Positions 33,992 through 43,284 are shown, counted from the first letter of the stretch. The stretch is 64,000 nucleotides of DNA from Aeromicrobium sp. A1-2 (GCF_003443875.1 NZ_CP027482.1:2728001-2792000), one strand, 5' to 3'. The notes: generated by a model not told the origin, from the letters alone. A program made the numbers and translations.

Positions 33992-34777
33992 GTGCGTATA
34001 GCGACCTGGAACGTCAACTCCATCCGTAGCCGCATCGACCGCGTGACGGGGTGGCTCGAGCGCAATGACGTCGACGTGCTGGCCATCCAGGAGACCAAGT
34101 GCCGCGAGGACCAGTTCCCCGGCCTCGAGCTCTCCGCGATGGGCTACGAGTACGCCCACTTCGGGCTGAGCCAGTGGAATGGTGTCGCCCTGATCTCGCG
34201 GGTCGGCCTCGAGGACGTCGCCACGAGGTTCGCCGAGGACCAGCCGATGTTCGGCGATCCCGAGGTCGTCGAGGCCCGCTCGATCGGCGCGACGTGCGGC
34301 GGTGTCCGGGTCTGGAGCCTGTACGTGCCGAACGGGCGCGAGCTCGACAACCCTCACTACACCTACAAGCTGGCATGGCTCGAGCGGCTGCGTCAGTCGG
34401 CGGCTGAGTGGCTCGCCGAGAACCCGACCGGACAGATCGCGCTGACCGGCGACTGGAACGTCGCGCCTCAGGACGAGGACGTGTGGGACACGTCCGTCTT
34501 CGAGGGCAAGACCCACGTGTCAGCACCCGAGCGGGCTGCGTTCCAGGGCATGCTCGACGCGGGATTCACCGACGTCGTCCGTCCGTTCACCCCCGGCGAG
34601 TTCACGTACTGGGACTACCAGCAGCTCGCATTCCCGAAGAAGCGTGGGCTGCGGATCGACTTCGTCCTCGCCTCCGAGGCGCTCGCGGCGAGAGTCGACA
34701 ACGCCTGGATCGACCGCGAGGAGCGCAAGGGCAAGGGCGCCAGCGACCACGCACCGGTCGTCATCGACATCACCTGA
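33992..34777 (+). CDS. xthA: Exodeoxyribonuclease III (AP endonuclease)
   Basis: 261 residues with the ExoIII/APE fold: MRIATWNVNSIRSR, LAIQETKC (metal Glu), GDWNVAPQDEDVWD (metal-binding Asp/Asn) and the final GASDHAPVVIDI (catalytic Asp-His). Cuts DNA 5' of abasic sites and trims 3' ends in base-excision repair. GTG start, fixed by the leaderless -10 box and by the fold starting at once. Convergent with wecB, 15 bp apart. Confidence 0.94.
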   Translation: MRIATWNVNSIRSRIDRVTGWLERNDVDVLAIQETKCREDQFPGLELSAMGYEYAHFGLSQWNGVALISRVGLEDVATRFAEDQPMFGDPEVVEARSIGATCGGVRVWSLYVPNGRELDNPHYTYKLAWLERLRQSAAEWLAENPTGQIALTGDWNVAPQDEDVWDTSVFEGKTHVSAPERAAFQGMLDAGFTDVVRPFTPGEFTYWDYQQLAFPKKRGLRIDFVLASEALAARVDNAWIDREERKGKGASDHAPVVIDIT

Positions 34778-34792
34778 TCGGCCCCGGCCGAC

Positions 34793-35887
34793 CTACCGCG
34801 CCAGGAATCTGACGATCACGGCGGCGATACGTTCCCCGGCGTGACCGTCCCACAGCGGCGGCGTCACGCCATCGGAGGTGCGCGTCCCGTCGATGATCGA
34901 CTCGAGCCGGTCCGCCAGGTCGTGCTGGGTCACCAGCTGGTTGGTGCCGTGGGTGATCGTCACGGGTCGCTCGGTGTTGGGGCGCAGGGTCAGGCACGGC
35001 ACCGCCAGCATCGTGGTCTCCTCCTGCACGCCACCGGAGTCCGTGATGACCGCGAGGCTGCCACGGACCAGGCCGATGAACTCGACGTAGCCGAGTGGAT
35101 CGATGACCTGGATCGCCGGGTGATCCATGAGGCCCGCGGACTGGAAGCTCTTCCTGCCTCGCGGGTGCAGCGGAATGACGACGGGCGTCCGGTCGGCGAC
35201 TCCGTGCAGCGCCTTGACGATGGACCCGGCCTGGGCCGGATCGTCGACGTTGGCCGGCCGGTGCAGCGTCGCCACGACGTACGGCCCCTCGAGCCCGAGC
35301 TGGGCCCGGGCCGCGTCGGCGTCGAACGCGTCGAGATTGGCCAGCAGCGTGTCGATCATCGGGTTGCCGACGAAGTGGATCTTGTCCGCCGCGACGCCCT
35401 CGGAACCCAGGTGCACGTTGGCGTCGGGGCTCGTCGTGAACAGCAGATCCGCGAGGCTGTCGGTCACGATCCGATTGACCTCCTCGGGCATGGTTCGGTC
35501 AAAACTGCGCAAACCTGCCTCGACGTGGGCGACCGGGATCTGCAGCTTCGCGGCGACCAGCGATGCCGCGACGGTCGAGTTGACGTCGCCATAGACCACG
35601 ACGAGGTCGGGACGTTCGGCGACGAACATGTCCTCGAGCTCGGTCATGACTTTGGCCGTCTGGTGCGCGTGGGAGCCGGAGCCCACACCGAGATTGACGT
35701 CGGGCTCGGGCAGGCCCAGCTGTTGGAAGAACACCTCGGACATCACCGGGTCGTAGTGCTGCCCGGTGTGCACGAGCACCTGCCGGACGCCGAGCCCATC
35801 GAGCGCCCGGATGACCGGGGCTGCCTTCGGGAAGTTGGGTCGAGCACCCGTCACATGGAGGACATGGGGCGCAGGCGACTGGCTCAT
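34793..35887 (-). CDS. wecB: UDP-N-acetylglucosamine 2-epimerase (non-hydrolysing)
   Basis: 364 residues of the GT-B-like epimerase fold with VTGARPNFPKAAPV, VYGDVNSTVAASLVAAKL, VEAGLRSFDRTMPEE and SDSGGVQEE, here written TDSGGVQEETTML. It converts UDP-GlcNAc to UDP-ManNAc for surface polymers. ATG 35887 is preferred over 35893 because GGAGAG lies 6 nt before the former and touches the latter. Divergent from wecC, which uses its product. Confidence 0.93.
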   Translation of the reverse strand: MSQSPAPHVLHVTGARPNFPKAAPVIRALDGLGVRQVLVHTGQHYDPVMSEVFFQQLGLPEPDVNLGVGSGSHAHQTAKVMTELEDMFVAERPDLVVVYGDVNSTVAASLVAAKLQIPVAHVEAGLRSFDRTMPEEVNRIVTDSLADLLFTTSPDANVHLGSEGVAADKIHFVGNPMIDTLLANLDAFDADAARAQLGLEGPYVVATLHRPANVDDPAQAGSIVKALHGVADRTPVVIPLHPRGRKSFQSAGLMDHPAIQVIDPLGYVEFIGLVRGSLAVITDSGGVQEETTMLAVPCLTLRPNTERPVTITHGTNQLVTQHDLADRLESIIDGTRTSDGVTPPLWDGHAGERIAAVIVRFLAR

Positions 35888-36026
35888 GGGCATCTCTCCG
35901 ACGGGGTTCGAGGTCTGTCCGAGAGGTTAGCGGGAACCCGCAATTGATTCGTAAAATTCCGCGGGCTCGCAGGCTTCCGGGTTAGTTTCGCGGCACGTCT
36001 ACACCTCACAGGTGAAGGGATCTACA

Positions 36027-37286
36027 GTGTCCATCGACATGGCAATCATCGGCCTCGGCTACGTCGGCCTGCCGCTTGCCCAACAGGCTGCCAGGTCTGG
36101 CCTCAGCGTGATCGGCTTTGACCTGAATGGCCCGATGGTCGAGTCGCTCAACGGCGGCACGAGCCACATCGACGACCTGACCGATGCCGACATCGCCGAG
36201 ATGCTGTCGCTCGGGTTCGCTGCGACGACCGACGAGGCTGCGCTGGCCGAGGCTGATGCAGTCGTGATCTGTGTGCCGACCCCGCTGTCGGTCGACGGCG
36301 CGCCGGACCTCGGCGCGGTGATCGCAGCGACGTTCACGGTTTCTCATCAGCTCCGCAAGAATCACCTGATCGTGCTCGAGTCGACGACCTATCCCGGCAC
36401 GACCGACGAGATCGTGCGCCCGATCCTCGAGGCGACCGGGCTGGTTGCCGGCATCGACTTCCACCTGGCCTTCAGCCCCGAGCGCATCGACCCCGGCAAC
36501 CCCACATACGGCGTCGCGAACACCCCCAAGGTCGTCGGCGGACACACGCCCGCCTCGACCAAGGTCGCCACCGCGTTCTACAGCCGGTTCATCGATACCG
36601 TGGTGCCGTCCAAGGGCACCCGAGAGGCCGAGACGACCAAGCTGCTGGAGAACACCTATCGCCACATCAACATCGCGCTGGTCAACGAGATGGCGCAGTT
36701 CTGTCACGAGATGGACATCGACCTGTGGGAGGTCATCCGCAACGCGGCAACCAAGCCCTTCGGCTTCCAGGCGTTCTATCCCGGGCCCGGTGTCGGCGGC
36801 CACTGCATCCCGATCGACCCGAACTACCTGTCATACAAGGTCCGCGCGACACTCGGTCGACCGTTCCAGTTCGTCGAGCTCGCCCAGACCATCAACCGGC
36901 AGATGCCGTCGTACGTCGTCGAGAGGGTCACCGAGCTGCTCAACAACGATGGCAAGGCCATGCGCGGATCCACGATCCTTCTGCTCGGCGTGACCTACAA
37001 GCCCAACATCGCAGATCAGCGCGAGTCACCTGCAACCCCCCTGGCCCACCTGCTCGACGACCGGGGCGCCAACCTGGTCTTCCACGACCCCTACGTCGAG
37101 ACCTGGACTCCCGGTGGCGTGAGCGTCAAGCGGGTGGCCGACCTGGTGGAAGCACTGCGTACGGCCGATGTCTCGGTGCTGCTGCAGAACCACAGCGAAT
37201 ACGACCTGAAGGCGATCGCGGCGGAGGCCACATGCCTGTTCGACACCAAGGGCGCGACGGACAACCCAGCCGTAGCTCGCCTCTGA
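36027..37286 (+). CDS. wecC: UDP-N-acetyl-D-mannosamine dehydrogenase
   Basis: 419 residues. Rossmann start MAIIGLGYVGLPLA, middle dimer part, and catalytic Cys260 in GPGVGGHCIPIDPNYLSY, the nucleotide-sugar dehydrogenase signature. Oxidises UDP-ManNAc to UDP-ManNAcA in two NAD+ steps. Start set at GTG 36027 with GAAGGGA upstream; an earlier GTG at 36012 has none. Facing wecB over 139 bp, the pair supplies an acidic sugar for a cell-wall or capsular polymer. No glycosyltransferases are adjacent. Confidence 0.92.
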   Translation: MSIDMAIIGLGYVGLPLAQQAARSGLSVIGFDLNGPMVESLNGGTSHIDDLTDADIAEMLSLGFAATTDEAALAEADAVVICVPTPLSVDGAPDLGAVIAATFTVSHQLRKNHLIVLESTTYPGTTDEIVRPILEATGLVAGIDFHLAFSPERIDPGNPTYGVANTPKVVGGHTPASTKVATAFYSRFIDTVVPSKGTREAETTKLLENTYRHINIALVNEMAQFCHEMDIDLWEVIRNAATKPFGFQAFYPGPGVGGHCIPIDPNYLSYKVRATLGRPFQFVELAQTINRQMPSYVVERVTELLNNDGKAMRGSTILLLGVTYKPNIADQRESPATPLAHLLDDRGANLVFHDPYVETWTPGGVSVKRVADLVEALRTADVSVLLQNHSEYDLKAIAAEATCLFDTKGATDNPAVARL

Positions 37287-37305
37287 CCCCCGCTGGGCGA
37301 CTCGG

Positions 37306-38595
37306 TCAGCTGAGCCAGTCCGGACGCAACGGCCAGCTGGCGTCGCCGTGCCGGCCGGGCTTGACCGCCAGCACGTGGTGCAGCTCGATCTCGTTGCGCT
37401 CGAAGGCCAGGCGCGAGCCGGCCATGTATATGCCCCACACCTTCGCGCGGCCGATGCTCACCTCGCCGAGCGCCTCGTCCCAGTGCTTCTCGAGGTTGTC
37501 GGACCAGCCCTGGAGCGTCATGGCGTAGTGCTCACGCAAGTTCTCGACGTGGCGGACCTCGAGTCCGTTGTCCTGGATCGCAGTCGTGATACGACCAACC
37601 CCGGTGAGCTCCCCGTCGGGGAACACGTAGCGATCGATGAAAGCACCGGTCGAGAGCGCCTTGTTGTCGGGGCGGGTGATGCAGTGGTTGAGCAGCCGGC
37701 CACCGGCCTTGAGGTGATCCCGGATGAAGCTGAAGTAGGACGCATAGTTGCGGACGCCGATGTGCTCGGTCAGCCCGATCGAGCTGATCGCGTCGAACTC
37801 GGTCTCGGTCACGTCGCGGTAGTCCATGAACCGCACCTCGGCGAGATCGTCCAGGCCCTGCCGCTTGATCTCGTCCTGCGCCCACGTGGCCTGCTCGCGA
37901 GAAAGCGTCACGCCGATGACATGGACCCCATAGTGCTTCGCGGCGTGACGGACCATGCCGCCCCAGCCGCAGCCGATGTCCAACAGCCGCTGACCGGGTT
38001 TGAGATCGAGTTTGCGGGCGATCAGGTCGTACTTCTCGAACTGCGCCTCCTCCAGCGTCGCCTCCAACGTGGGGTAGACCGCGCAGGTGTAGGTCATCGA
38101 CGGGCCGAGCACGAGCTCGTAGAACCGGTTGGAGACGTCGTAGTGGTGATGGATCGCCTCGGCGTCGCGCTTCTTGTTGTGTCGCAACCCCTCCATCGCA
38201 CGCCGCCACTTGGGCAGGTGCTCCTCCGGTGGGGGCGGCGGGGGCTTGAGGTTGCCGAAGCCCAGGCTGCGTACGATCTGGATCATCTCAGCCGCTGACG
38301 GCACCTTGAACCGCAGCTGACTCATGATCGAGACCATCGCGTCATAGGGGTTGCCGGGGTGGACGCCCTCGAGCTCGAGGTCGCCCGAGACGTACGCGCG
38401 CGCGAAGCCCAGGTCGCCTGGGGCCGTCATCAGGTAGGACAGGCCTCGCTCGTTGAGCAGGTTCATCGTGAAGGGCGCGTCCTCGGGTCCGGCGACGCTG
38501 CCGTCGAAGGCCTCGAACCGGAACGGCAACCCATCCTTCATGAGCCGTCCGAGCGCATCTGCGATCGTCAGCCGTACTCCCACGTCAGTGGTCAT
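37306..38595 (-). CDS. bfaB: Cyclopropane-synthase-type methyltransferase, 10-methyl fatty acid synthesis
   Basis: 429 residues. N-terminal lid domain (to about 140, including a PPPPPP run) and SAM domain with YTCAVYPTLEATLEEAQ, LLDIGCGWGGM and the lipid-binding ISSIGLTEHIG. Together with the preceding FAD protein it matches the pair that methylates oleoyl chains of phospholipids to a 10-methylene intermediate and reduces it to 10-methylstearate (tuberculostearate). ATG overlaps the stop of the flavoprotein gene by 4 bp. Alternative: a plain cyclopropane synthase, but the fixed FAD partner argues against that. Confidence 0.85.
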   Translation of the reverse strand: MTTDVGVRLTIADALGRLMKDGLPFRFEAFDGSVAGPEDAPFTMNLLNERGLSYLMTAPGDLGFARAYVSGDLELEGVHPGNPYDAMVSIMSQLRFKVPSAAEMIQIVRSLGFGNLKPPPPPPEEHLPKWRRAMEGLRHNKKRDAEAIHHHYDVSNRFYELVLGPSMTYTCAVYPTLEATLEEAQFEKYDLIARKLDLKPGQRLLDIGCGWGGMVRHAAKHYGVHVIGVTLSREQATWAQDEIKRQGLDDLAEVRFMDYRDVTETEFDAISSIGLTEHIGVRNYASYFSFIRDHLKAGGRLLNHCITRPDNKALSTGAFIDRYVFPDGELTGVGRITTAIQDNGLEVRHVENLREHYAMTLQGWSDNLEKHWDEALGEVSIGRAKVWGIYMAGSRLAFERNEIELHHVLAVKPGRHGDASWPLRPDWLS

Positions 38596-39950
38596 GAGTT
38601 CCTCACCGCTTTCTCGTACAGGGTGCTGAGTCTGCCTTCTGGGTCATAACGCCGACGGACGGCGGCCAGCACCTCGCCGCCATACATCTGGTCGAAAGTC
38701 TTCTGGTCGTAGAAGGCCTCGGAGTACAAAGACTTGTGGCCACCCAGGTCGTGAACGAAATCCTCGATCCGACGGTTGACGGCACCCGTGGGCGATCCGG
38801 CCGGAACCTCGACGGTGCCCCAGAAGCCCACGTTGACGTACGTCTCGCCGGTCGCGAGTGGGTAGACCGGCCACGCACGCGTCGTCCGGAGTGGGCACAG
38901 CCACACCGGTCGCATGCCGACCTCGGCATCGAACCACTCGAGGAACTCCGGCAGCCGGCCGATCGGGACCTCGACGTCCTGGATCACCCGTTCGCGCCCG
39001 GGCACCTTCTTGATGCGATCGAGCAGGCGGCTGAGGCCGATCTTCTCGTCGAGGCCCACGAGCCGGTGATAGACGTCGCTGCGCCGCAGGCGTCGCGGCC
39101 AGATGCGTCGGACCCAGCGGTTCTGCGCCCCGAATGCGCCCGAGCACCAGAACCAGTCGGTGTCCCAGCGCCACAGATAGTCATGCATTGTCAGTGCGTC
39201 GGTCTCGCGCTCGGCGATGGATCGGTAGAAGATCTGCTGGCCCGTAAAGTCGCTGACCGGCTGCTCGACGTCAGTGAACCGCGCCAGGGTCAGGTAGATC
39301 CCGTCGGGGCTGAACGCCGTGCCGTCGAGGCCGTCGACCCGTTCGCCGCGCCACTCGCCGGTCTCCGCAATGAGCTTGATCGCCCTGACCGCAGCAGCGG
39401 CGTCGACGACCTGGACGTGGCGGAGCGCGACGAAGTCCGGGACCTTCTCGAGCCTGATCCTGAGCCGGGTGGCATAGCCGAGGCTGCCGTACGAGTTGGG
39501 GAACGCATCGAACAGATCGGCGTGCTCGCCGTCCGGCGTCGCCGTGACGATCTCGCCGGACCCGGTGAGGATGTCCATCTCCAGCACCGACTCGTGCGGC
39601 AGGCCGTTACGGAATGAGGTCGACTCGATGCCCAGACCCGTGACCGCGCCGCCCAGCGTGATGGTGCGCAGCTGCGGAACGACGTAGGGGATGAGGCCAT
39701 GGGACAGGGTCTCATCGACGAGCCGCTCGTACGTGCACATGCCCTGCACGTCGGCGGTTCGTGCCTCGATGTCGATCGCGATGACGCCGTCGAGACCGCT
39801 GACATCCAGGCCCGGCGAGTCGCTGCTCTGCCGGGGACGGAACAGGTTGGACGTCTTCTTCGCCAGACGGATGCGATCGCTCGGCGCTATCCGTCGGTAC
39901 GACTCCAGCAACCGGTCGACGGCGTCCTTGTGCGTGTGCCAACCCTTCAC
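38592..39950 (-). CDS. bfaA: FAD-binding oxidoreductase, 10-methylene fatty acid reductase
   Basis: 452 residues with the FAD-binding PCMH-type fold (TITLGGAVTGLGIESTSFRNG, LPHESVLEMDILTGSGEIV, NSYGSLGYATRLRIRLE), no membrane helix. It is the usual partner of the methyltransferase encoded directly downstream with a 4-bp overlap, and would reduce the methylene branch using NADPH via FAD. Known pairs have been called BfaA/BfaB or TmsA/TmsB. Resembles plant DWARF1-type reductases. Role assigned from the pairing. Confidence 0.84.
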   Translation of the reverse strand: MKGWHTHKDAVDRLLESYRRIAPSDRIRLAKKTSNLFRPRQSSDSPGLDVSGLDGVIAIDIEARTADVQGMCTYERLVDETLSHGLIPYVVPQLRTITLGGAVTGLGIESTSFRNGLPHESVLEMDILTGSGEIVTATPDGEHADLFDAFPNSYGSLGYATRLRIRLEKVPDFVALRHVQVVDAAAAVRAIKLIAETGEWRGERVDGLDGTAFSPDGIYLTLARFTDVEQPVSDFTGQQIFYRSIAERETDALTMHDYLWRWDTDWFWCSGAFGAQNRWVRRIWPRRLRRSDVYHRLVGLDEKIGLSRLLDRIKKVPGRERVIQDVEVPIGRLPEFLEWFDAEVGMRPVWLCPLRTTRAWPVYPLATGETYVNVGFWGTVEVPAGSPTGAVNRRIEDFVHDLGGHKSLYSEAFYDQKTFDQMYGGEVLAAVRRRYDPEGRLSTLYEKAVRNS

Positions 39951-39998
39951 GTGCTTCAGGCTAGACCCGGCGCGGGACGTCGCGCCTTGCAGGTGGCG

Positions 39999-40424
39999 CT
40001 ATTTGCTGGCGAGGAACCGTAGTGCCGCGGCATATCCCTCGATGCCCATGCCGACGATCACGGCGGCGGCGATGTCGCTGAGGTAGGACGTGTGCCGGAA
40101 GGCTTCGCGCGCGTGCACGTTGCTGAGGTGGACCTCGATCAGGGGGGCCGTGAGCTGGCTCGCGGCATCGCGGACCGCGACCGAGGTGTGGGTCCACGCG
40201 CCAGCGTTGAGGACCACCGGCGATCCCGCGTCGGCCGCCTCGTGGAGCCAGCCGATCATCTCGGCCTCGGCATCGGTCTGGCGAACGTCGATCGCCAGAT
40301 TCAGCTCGGCGCCGATCTCCTCGCAGCGGGCAATCAGATCTGCATACGTCGCCTTGCCATAGACCTCGGGCTCGCGCACGCCGAGACGGCCCAGGTTGGG
40401 GCCGTTGAGGACGAGGACCGTCAT
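39999..40424 (-). CDS. aroQ: 3-Dehydroquinate dehydratase, type II
   Basis: 141 residues, normal length. [20 protein letters not shown] carries the active-site loop, [15 protein letters not shown] the substrate-binding residues, and [10 protein letters not shown] the catalytic His region. Dehydrates 3-dehydroquinate in the shikimate pathway. ATG 40424 has GAGGTGA 5 nt upstream and is preferred over GTG 40433, which overlaps the pirin stop. Other shikimate genes are not in the window. Confidence 0.94.
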   Translation of the reverse strand: MTVLVLNGPNLGRLGVREPEVYGKATYADLIARCEEIGAELNLAIDVRQTDAEAEMIGWLHEAADAGSPVVLNAGAWTHTSVAVRDAASQLTAPLIEVHLSNVHAREAFRHTSYLSDIAAAVIVGMGIEGYAAALRFLASK

Positions 40425-40429
40425 CGAAG

Positions 40430-41089
40430 TCACCTCTGCAGTTGCCAGATCAGCGCGATCGCGGCGCTGGACGCCCTCAGATCGTACTCACCCCGGTCGG
40501 TGAGTCGTGCCTCATCGCCCGCGGCCAGCACGGTGTCGCCCAACGTCAGGGAGCCGGAGATCACGTGCACCAGGCTTCGCGAGGTCGCGGGGACGTGCAC
40601 CGACTCCTCGGCGTCGAGGCGAGCGACGAAAAGCTCGGCCGGCGCGTGGACCTTGACGGTCGGAGTCAGGACCCCGCACTGCGGGTCGACCTCGACCTGG
40701 GCGTATTCGGGCTCGGCGTCGTGGTCGGACGCCAGCATCATCTGGATGAAGACCACAGGCTGGTCGAACGAGGCGTTCTGCTCGGAGTGCTGGACTCCCG
40801 TGCCGGCGCTGAGCCGCTGGGCCGCGCCCGGGAGGATCACGCCCCCGTGGCCGGTGCCGTCCTCGTGCTGCAGCGCACCCTCGACGATCCACGTGACGAT
40901 CTCGACGTCGGCGTGGTGGTGCAGGTCGTAGCCACGCCCCGCCTCGATGCGCTCGGTGTTGATCGCGACGATCGGCCCGAAGCCCACGTTGTCGGCGTCG
41001 TAGTGCGCGCCGTAGGAAAAGCTGTGCCACGTGTCGACGCCGTCGGCCTCGGTGCGGAACCTGTCGGCCGCGCGGCGGATCTCAGGCAT
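40430..41089 (-). CDS. Pirin-family bicupin protein
   Basis: 219 residues. The N-terminal cupin has the metal-binding [27 protein letters not shown] pattern (three His and one Glu expected to hold Fe) and [10 protein letters not shown]; the C-terminal cupin is degenerate. Bacterial pirins include quercetin dioxygenases and regulators; function here is open. Overlaps the zincin gene by 8 bp and is followed closely by aroQ, so the three are probably one operon. Confidence 0.88.
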   Translation of the reverse strand: MPEIRRAADRFRTEADGVDTWHSFSYGAHYDADNVGFGPIVAINTERIEAGRGYDLHHHADVEIVTWIVEGALQHEDGTGHGGVILPGAAQRLSAGTGVQHSEQNASFDQPVVFIQMMLASDHDAEPEYAQVEVDPQCGVLTPTVKVHAPAELFVARLDAEESVHVPATSRSLVHVISGSLTLGDTVLAAGDEARLTDRGEYDLRASSAAIALIWQLQR

Positions 41090-41432
41090 AGCCCAACTCG
41101 TGCAGCCGGTCGTCCTCGATGCCGAAGTGGTGGGCGATCTCGTGCACGACCGTGATGCCGACCTCTTCGACGACGTCCTGCTCGGTGTCGCAGATCTCCA
41201 GCGTCGGATTGCGGCACACGACGATGCGATCCGGCATCGCCCCTCCGTACGAGCTGTCCCGCTCGGTCAGCGGTATCCCGTCGTAGAAGCCCAGCAGCGT
41301 GGGGTCGTCCACCGGCGCATCGTCCTCGATGAACAGCACGACGTTGTCCAGCAACGCGGCAAGCTCAGGGGGCACGGCAGCGAACGCAGCCTCCACGAGC
41401 TCGGCGAACCGATCCTCGCTGATCTCGACCAT
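41082..41432 (-). CDS. Small zinc metallopeptidase-fold protein (minimal zincin)
   Basis: 116 residues with [19 protein letters not shown]: the HExxH zinc site plus a further downstream His, the layout of the minimal zincin family (possible metallopeptidase). An activity has not been shown for the family to my knowledge. First gene of a leftward operon with pirin and aroQ; its start is close to the tRNA-Glu promoter on the other strand. Confidence 0.87.
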   Translation of the reverse strand: MVEISEDRFAELVEAAFAAVPPELAALLDNVVLFIEDDAPVDDPTLLGFYDGIPLTERDSSYGGAMPDRIVVCRNPTLEICDTEQDVVEEVGITVVHEIAHHFGIEDDRLHELGYA

Positions 41433-41455
41433 GAACCCATCTTGCCCCCCGCGGT

Positions 41456-41485
41456 TTGGGGACCGTCCGGCTCACCCACTATGCT
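41456..41485 (+). promoter_or_regulatory. tRNA-Glu promoter
   Basis: TTGGGG (41456-41461) and TATGCT (41480-41485) with an 18-nt spacer; the tRNA begins 15 bp after the -10 box, as expected. Confidence 0.6.
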
Positions 41486-41499
41486 GAACGGGTTTTCCG

Positions 41500-41575
41500 G
41501 CCCCCATCGTCTAGCGGCCTAGGACGCCGCCCTTTCACGGCGGTAGCACGGGTTCGAATCCCGTTGGGGGTACCA
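41500..41575 (+). tRNA. tRNA-Glu (anticodon TTC)
   Basis: Acceptor GCCCCCA with TGGGGGT (one G-T wobble), anticodon stem CCGCC/GGCGG with loop CTTTCAC (anticodon TTC), T arm ACGGG/CCCGT with TTCGAAT, discriminator A and an encoded CCA (41573-41575). Confidence 0.97.
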
Positions 41576-41886
41576 CCGACAATCGGCCTGACCAGCAGAG
41601 ATGCTGCGCAGCAAGCCTCTCTCGTTCCTCCGCACCTCATGCTCGGGCGAGACTGGGGCAGCAGCAGCGGACGCGGGGCCCGCCGCGGCCGCCGCCCAGC
41701 GGCCACGGGTGCGAGCCAAATCCATGGCGCCGGCAACCTCGTGGAGACAGTTTTCCAACAGTTGCCCCGCGGGGTCTAGGCACCCGGTTGACGGGTGGAC
41801 GACACGTACGAGAAGCCAGGCGACTCCCGCCCGGAGCTCGAGGAGCTCGTCGCGGGCCGACGCATGATCACCGGAGAGGGCCCAAC
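41576..41886. other. Non-coding interval after tRNA-Glu
   Basis: About 310 bp. Open frames here have no support: they are Ala/Arg-rich and without ribosome binding sites. A GTG-started frame from 41795 (MDDTYEKPGD...) has protein-like composition for about 30 codons before running out of phase with the next gene, so it may be the worn-down start of an older gene. The next gene's ribosome site GGAGAGG lies near its end. Confidence 0.4.
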
Positions 41887-42453
41887 GTGGACGCGAGCAA
41901 CGAGTCACCCTCCACCAAACCATCGGTGCCGGGCAACCGGACCGTCGCGGCGGGAATCATCCTGCTCGTCGCGGCGGTCTTCGTCAGCAGGATCACTCAG
42001 TGGTGGTGGGCGCGCGTGTTCGACGGGGCCATCCACGCACTGGGCGACACACCTCGCGCGGCCGCCCTCGTGGGCTGGGGGTCGATCTTCCCTGTCTTCG
42101 GCTATGCCCTCATGCTGATGATCACCAAGGAGCGACGCACGGGAATCTTCTTCTGGACGTGGCCGTTCCTGTGGGTCGCAGTCTTTCCGCTCATGACGCT
42201 GCAGCCCTCGCGCCCGCGAAGAGCCGAATCGGTGCGGGACGACTACTGGTACCTCGGGTCGTTCTTCGACACCCACTTCTTCGCCATCTACATCGGCATC
42301 GTCCTCGTCGGTGTCTTCGTCGGAGGTGCGTGGCTGAGGTCCAAGCTCGACCCGACTTGGGAGAAGCCCCACCCAGTACTGGACCGGCTACCGGTGGTCA
42401 CCCTTGCCGCGATGCTCACCGGCTCTCTGGTGTGGGCAGTCGTAGGTTTTTAG
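41887..42453 (+). CDS. Small membrane protein of unknown function
   Basis: 188 residues: hydrophilic start (1-20), then about four membrane helices (around 21-38, 58-78, 88-106, 126-148) and a last helix at the end. It has WWWARVFD and FFDTHFFAIYIG but no known family motif. Start GTG 41887 has GGAGAGG 8 nt upstream. Followed by an 81-bp gap that holds the FetB-like gene's promoter. Confidence 0.72.
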   Translation: MDASNESPSTKPSVPGNRTVAAGIILLVAAVFVSRITQWWWARVFDGAIHALGDTPRAAALVGWGSIFPVFGYALMLMITKERRTGIFFWTWPFLWVAVFPLMTLQPSRPRRAESVRDDYWYLGSFFDTHFFAIYIGIVLVGVFVGGAWLRSKLDPTWEKPHPVLDRLPVVTLAAMLTGSLVWAVVGF

Positions 42454-42522
42454 CCGGATGGAGGACGGACGGACCGTTCGCTCGGGTAGAGCGACCCGCC
42501 CGCGGGGTGCCGCGGGCCGGTC

Positions 42523-42528
42523 TACGCT
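42523..42528 (+). promoter_or_regulatory. -10 box for a leaderless FetB-like gene
   Basis: TACGCT ends 7 nt before the ATG at 42535, with no ribosome binding site between, which indicates a leaderless mRNA. Confidence 0.45.
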
Positions 42529-42534
42529 CCACCC

Positions 42535-43284
42535 ATGCCTCCACACGAGCCGCTGGGTCCCACGGCACTCGGCGTCGGTCTGCTGGTCGCCCTGACGATC
42601 GCGGTCCTGTGGAGCGCACGGACACCCCACCCGTTCGCCCCGTCGTGGGCGATCGCGCGCGGCGCGGTCCAGCTGGCGGTGATCAGCCTGGTGCTCGGCA
42701 AGGTCATCGCCAGCCCGCTGTGGGTCACGGTCGCACTCGTCGTGATGTTCTCGGTGGCTGCCAGCACAGCCACCCGAAGGATCGGCTGGAGCTGGCGGCA
42801 CCTGGCTCTCTTGGGCGGAGCGATGGCGGCCGGGATCGGCGTGACCCTGGCGATCGTGTTCCTGACCGACGCGCTGAACCCGTCGCCTCGCTACGCGCTC
42901 GCGATCGGCGGCATCGTGATCGGTAACGCGATGTCGATCGCGACGCTGGCCGGGCGCCGACTGCACGAGGCGATCGACGAGCACTGGGACGAGGTCGAGG
43001 GCTGGCTCGCACTGGGAGCCACCCCGGCACAGTCGACCATGATGTTCGCCCGTTCCGCGGTGTACTCGGCCTTGATCCCTTCGACCGACCAGACCAAGAC
43101 GACCGGACTCGTCACGCTCCCCGGCGCGTTCGTGGGTGCGATCTTCGGCGGTGTTTCTCCGTTCGAGGCGGGCAGGTTCCAGATCGTGGTGCTGGCGTCG
43201 GTCATGGCAGCGGGATCCATCACGGCGGTCGTGGTCGTCAGGGCGTTGGCACCGGTACGCGTACGTCCCGAGCCACTGGGGTGA
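42535..43284 (+). CDS. FetB-like (UPF0014) ABC transporter permease
   Basis: 249 residues with about seven membrane helices and the UPF0014 motifs RGAVQLAVISLVLG, IGNAMSIATLA and KTTGLVTLPGAFVGAIFGG. In E. coli FetB works with the ATPase FetA in iron export and oxidative stress tolerance. No fetA-like ATPase gene is adjacent here, so the partner must be elsewhere or the protein works alone. Confidence 0.85.
   Translation: MPPHEPLGPTALGVGLLVALTIAVLWSARTPHPFAPSWAIARGAVQLAVISLVLGKVIASPLWVTVALVVMFSVAASTATRRIGWSWRHLALLGGAMAAGIGVTLAIVFLTDALNPSPRYALAIGGIVIGNAMSIATLAGRRLHEAIDEHWDEVEGWLALGATPAQSTMMFARSAVYSALIPSTDQTKTTGLVTLPGAFVGAIFGGVSPFEAGRFQIVVLASVMAAGSITAVVVVRALAPVRVRPEPLG

Noticed and set aside
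41601-41867. 88-codon plus-strand frame after tRNA-Glu
   Set aside because: Ala/Ser/Arg-rich, no ribosome binding site and no family likeness; better left as non-coding.
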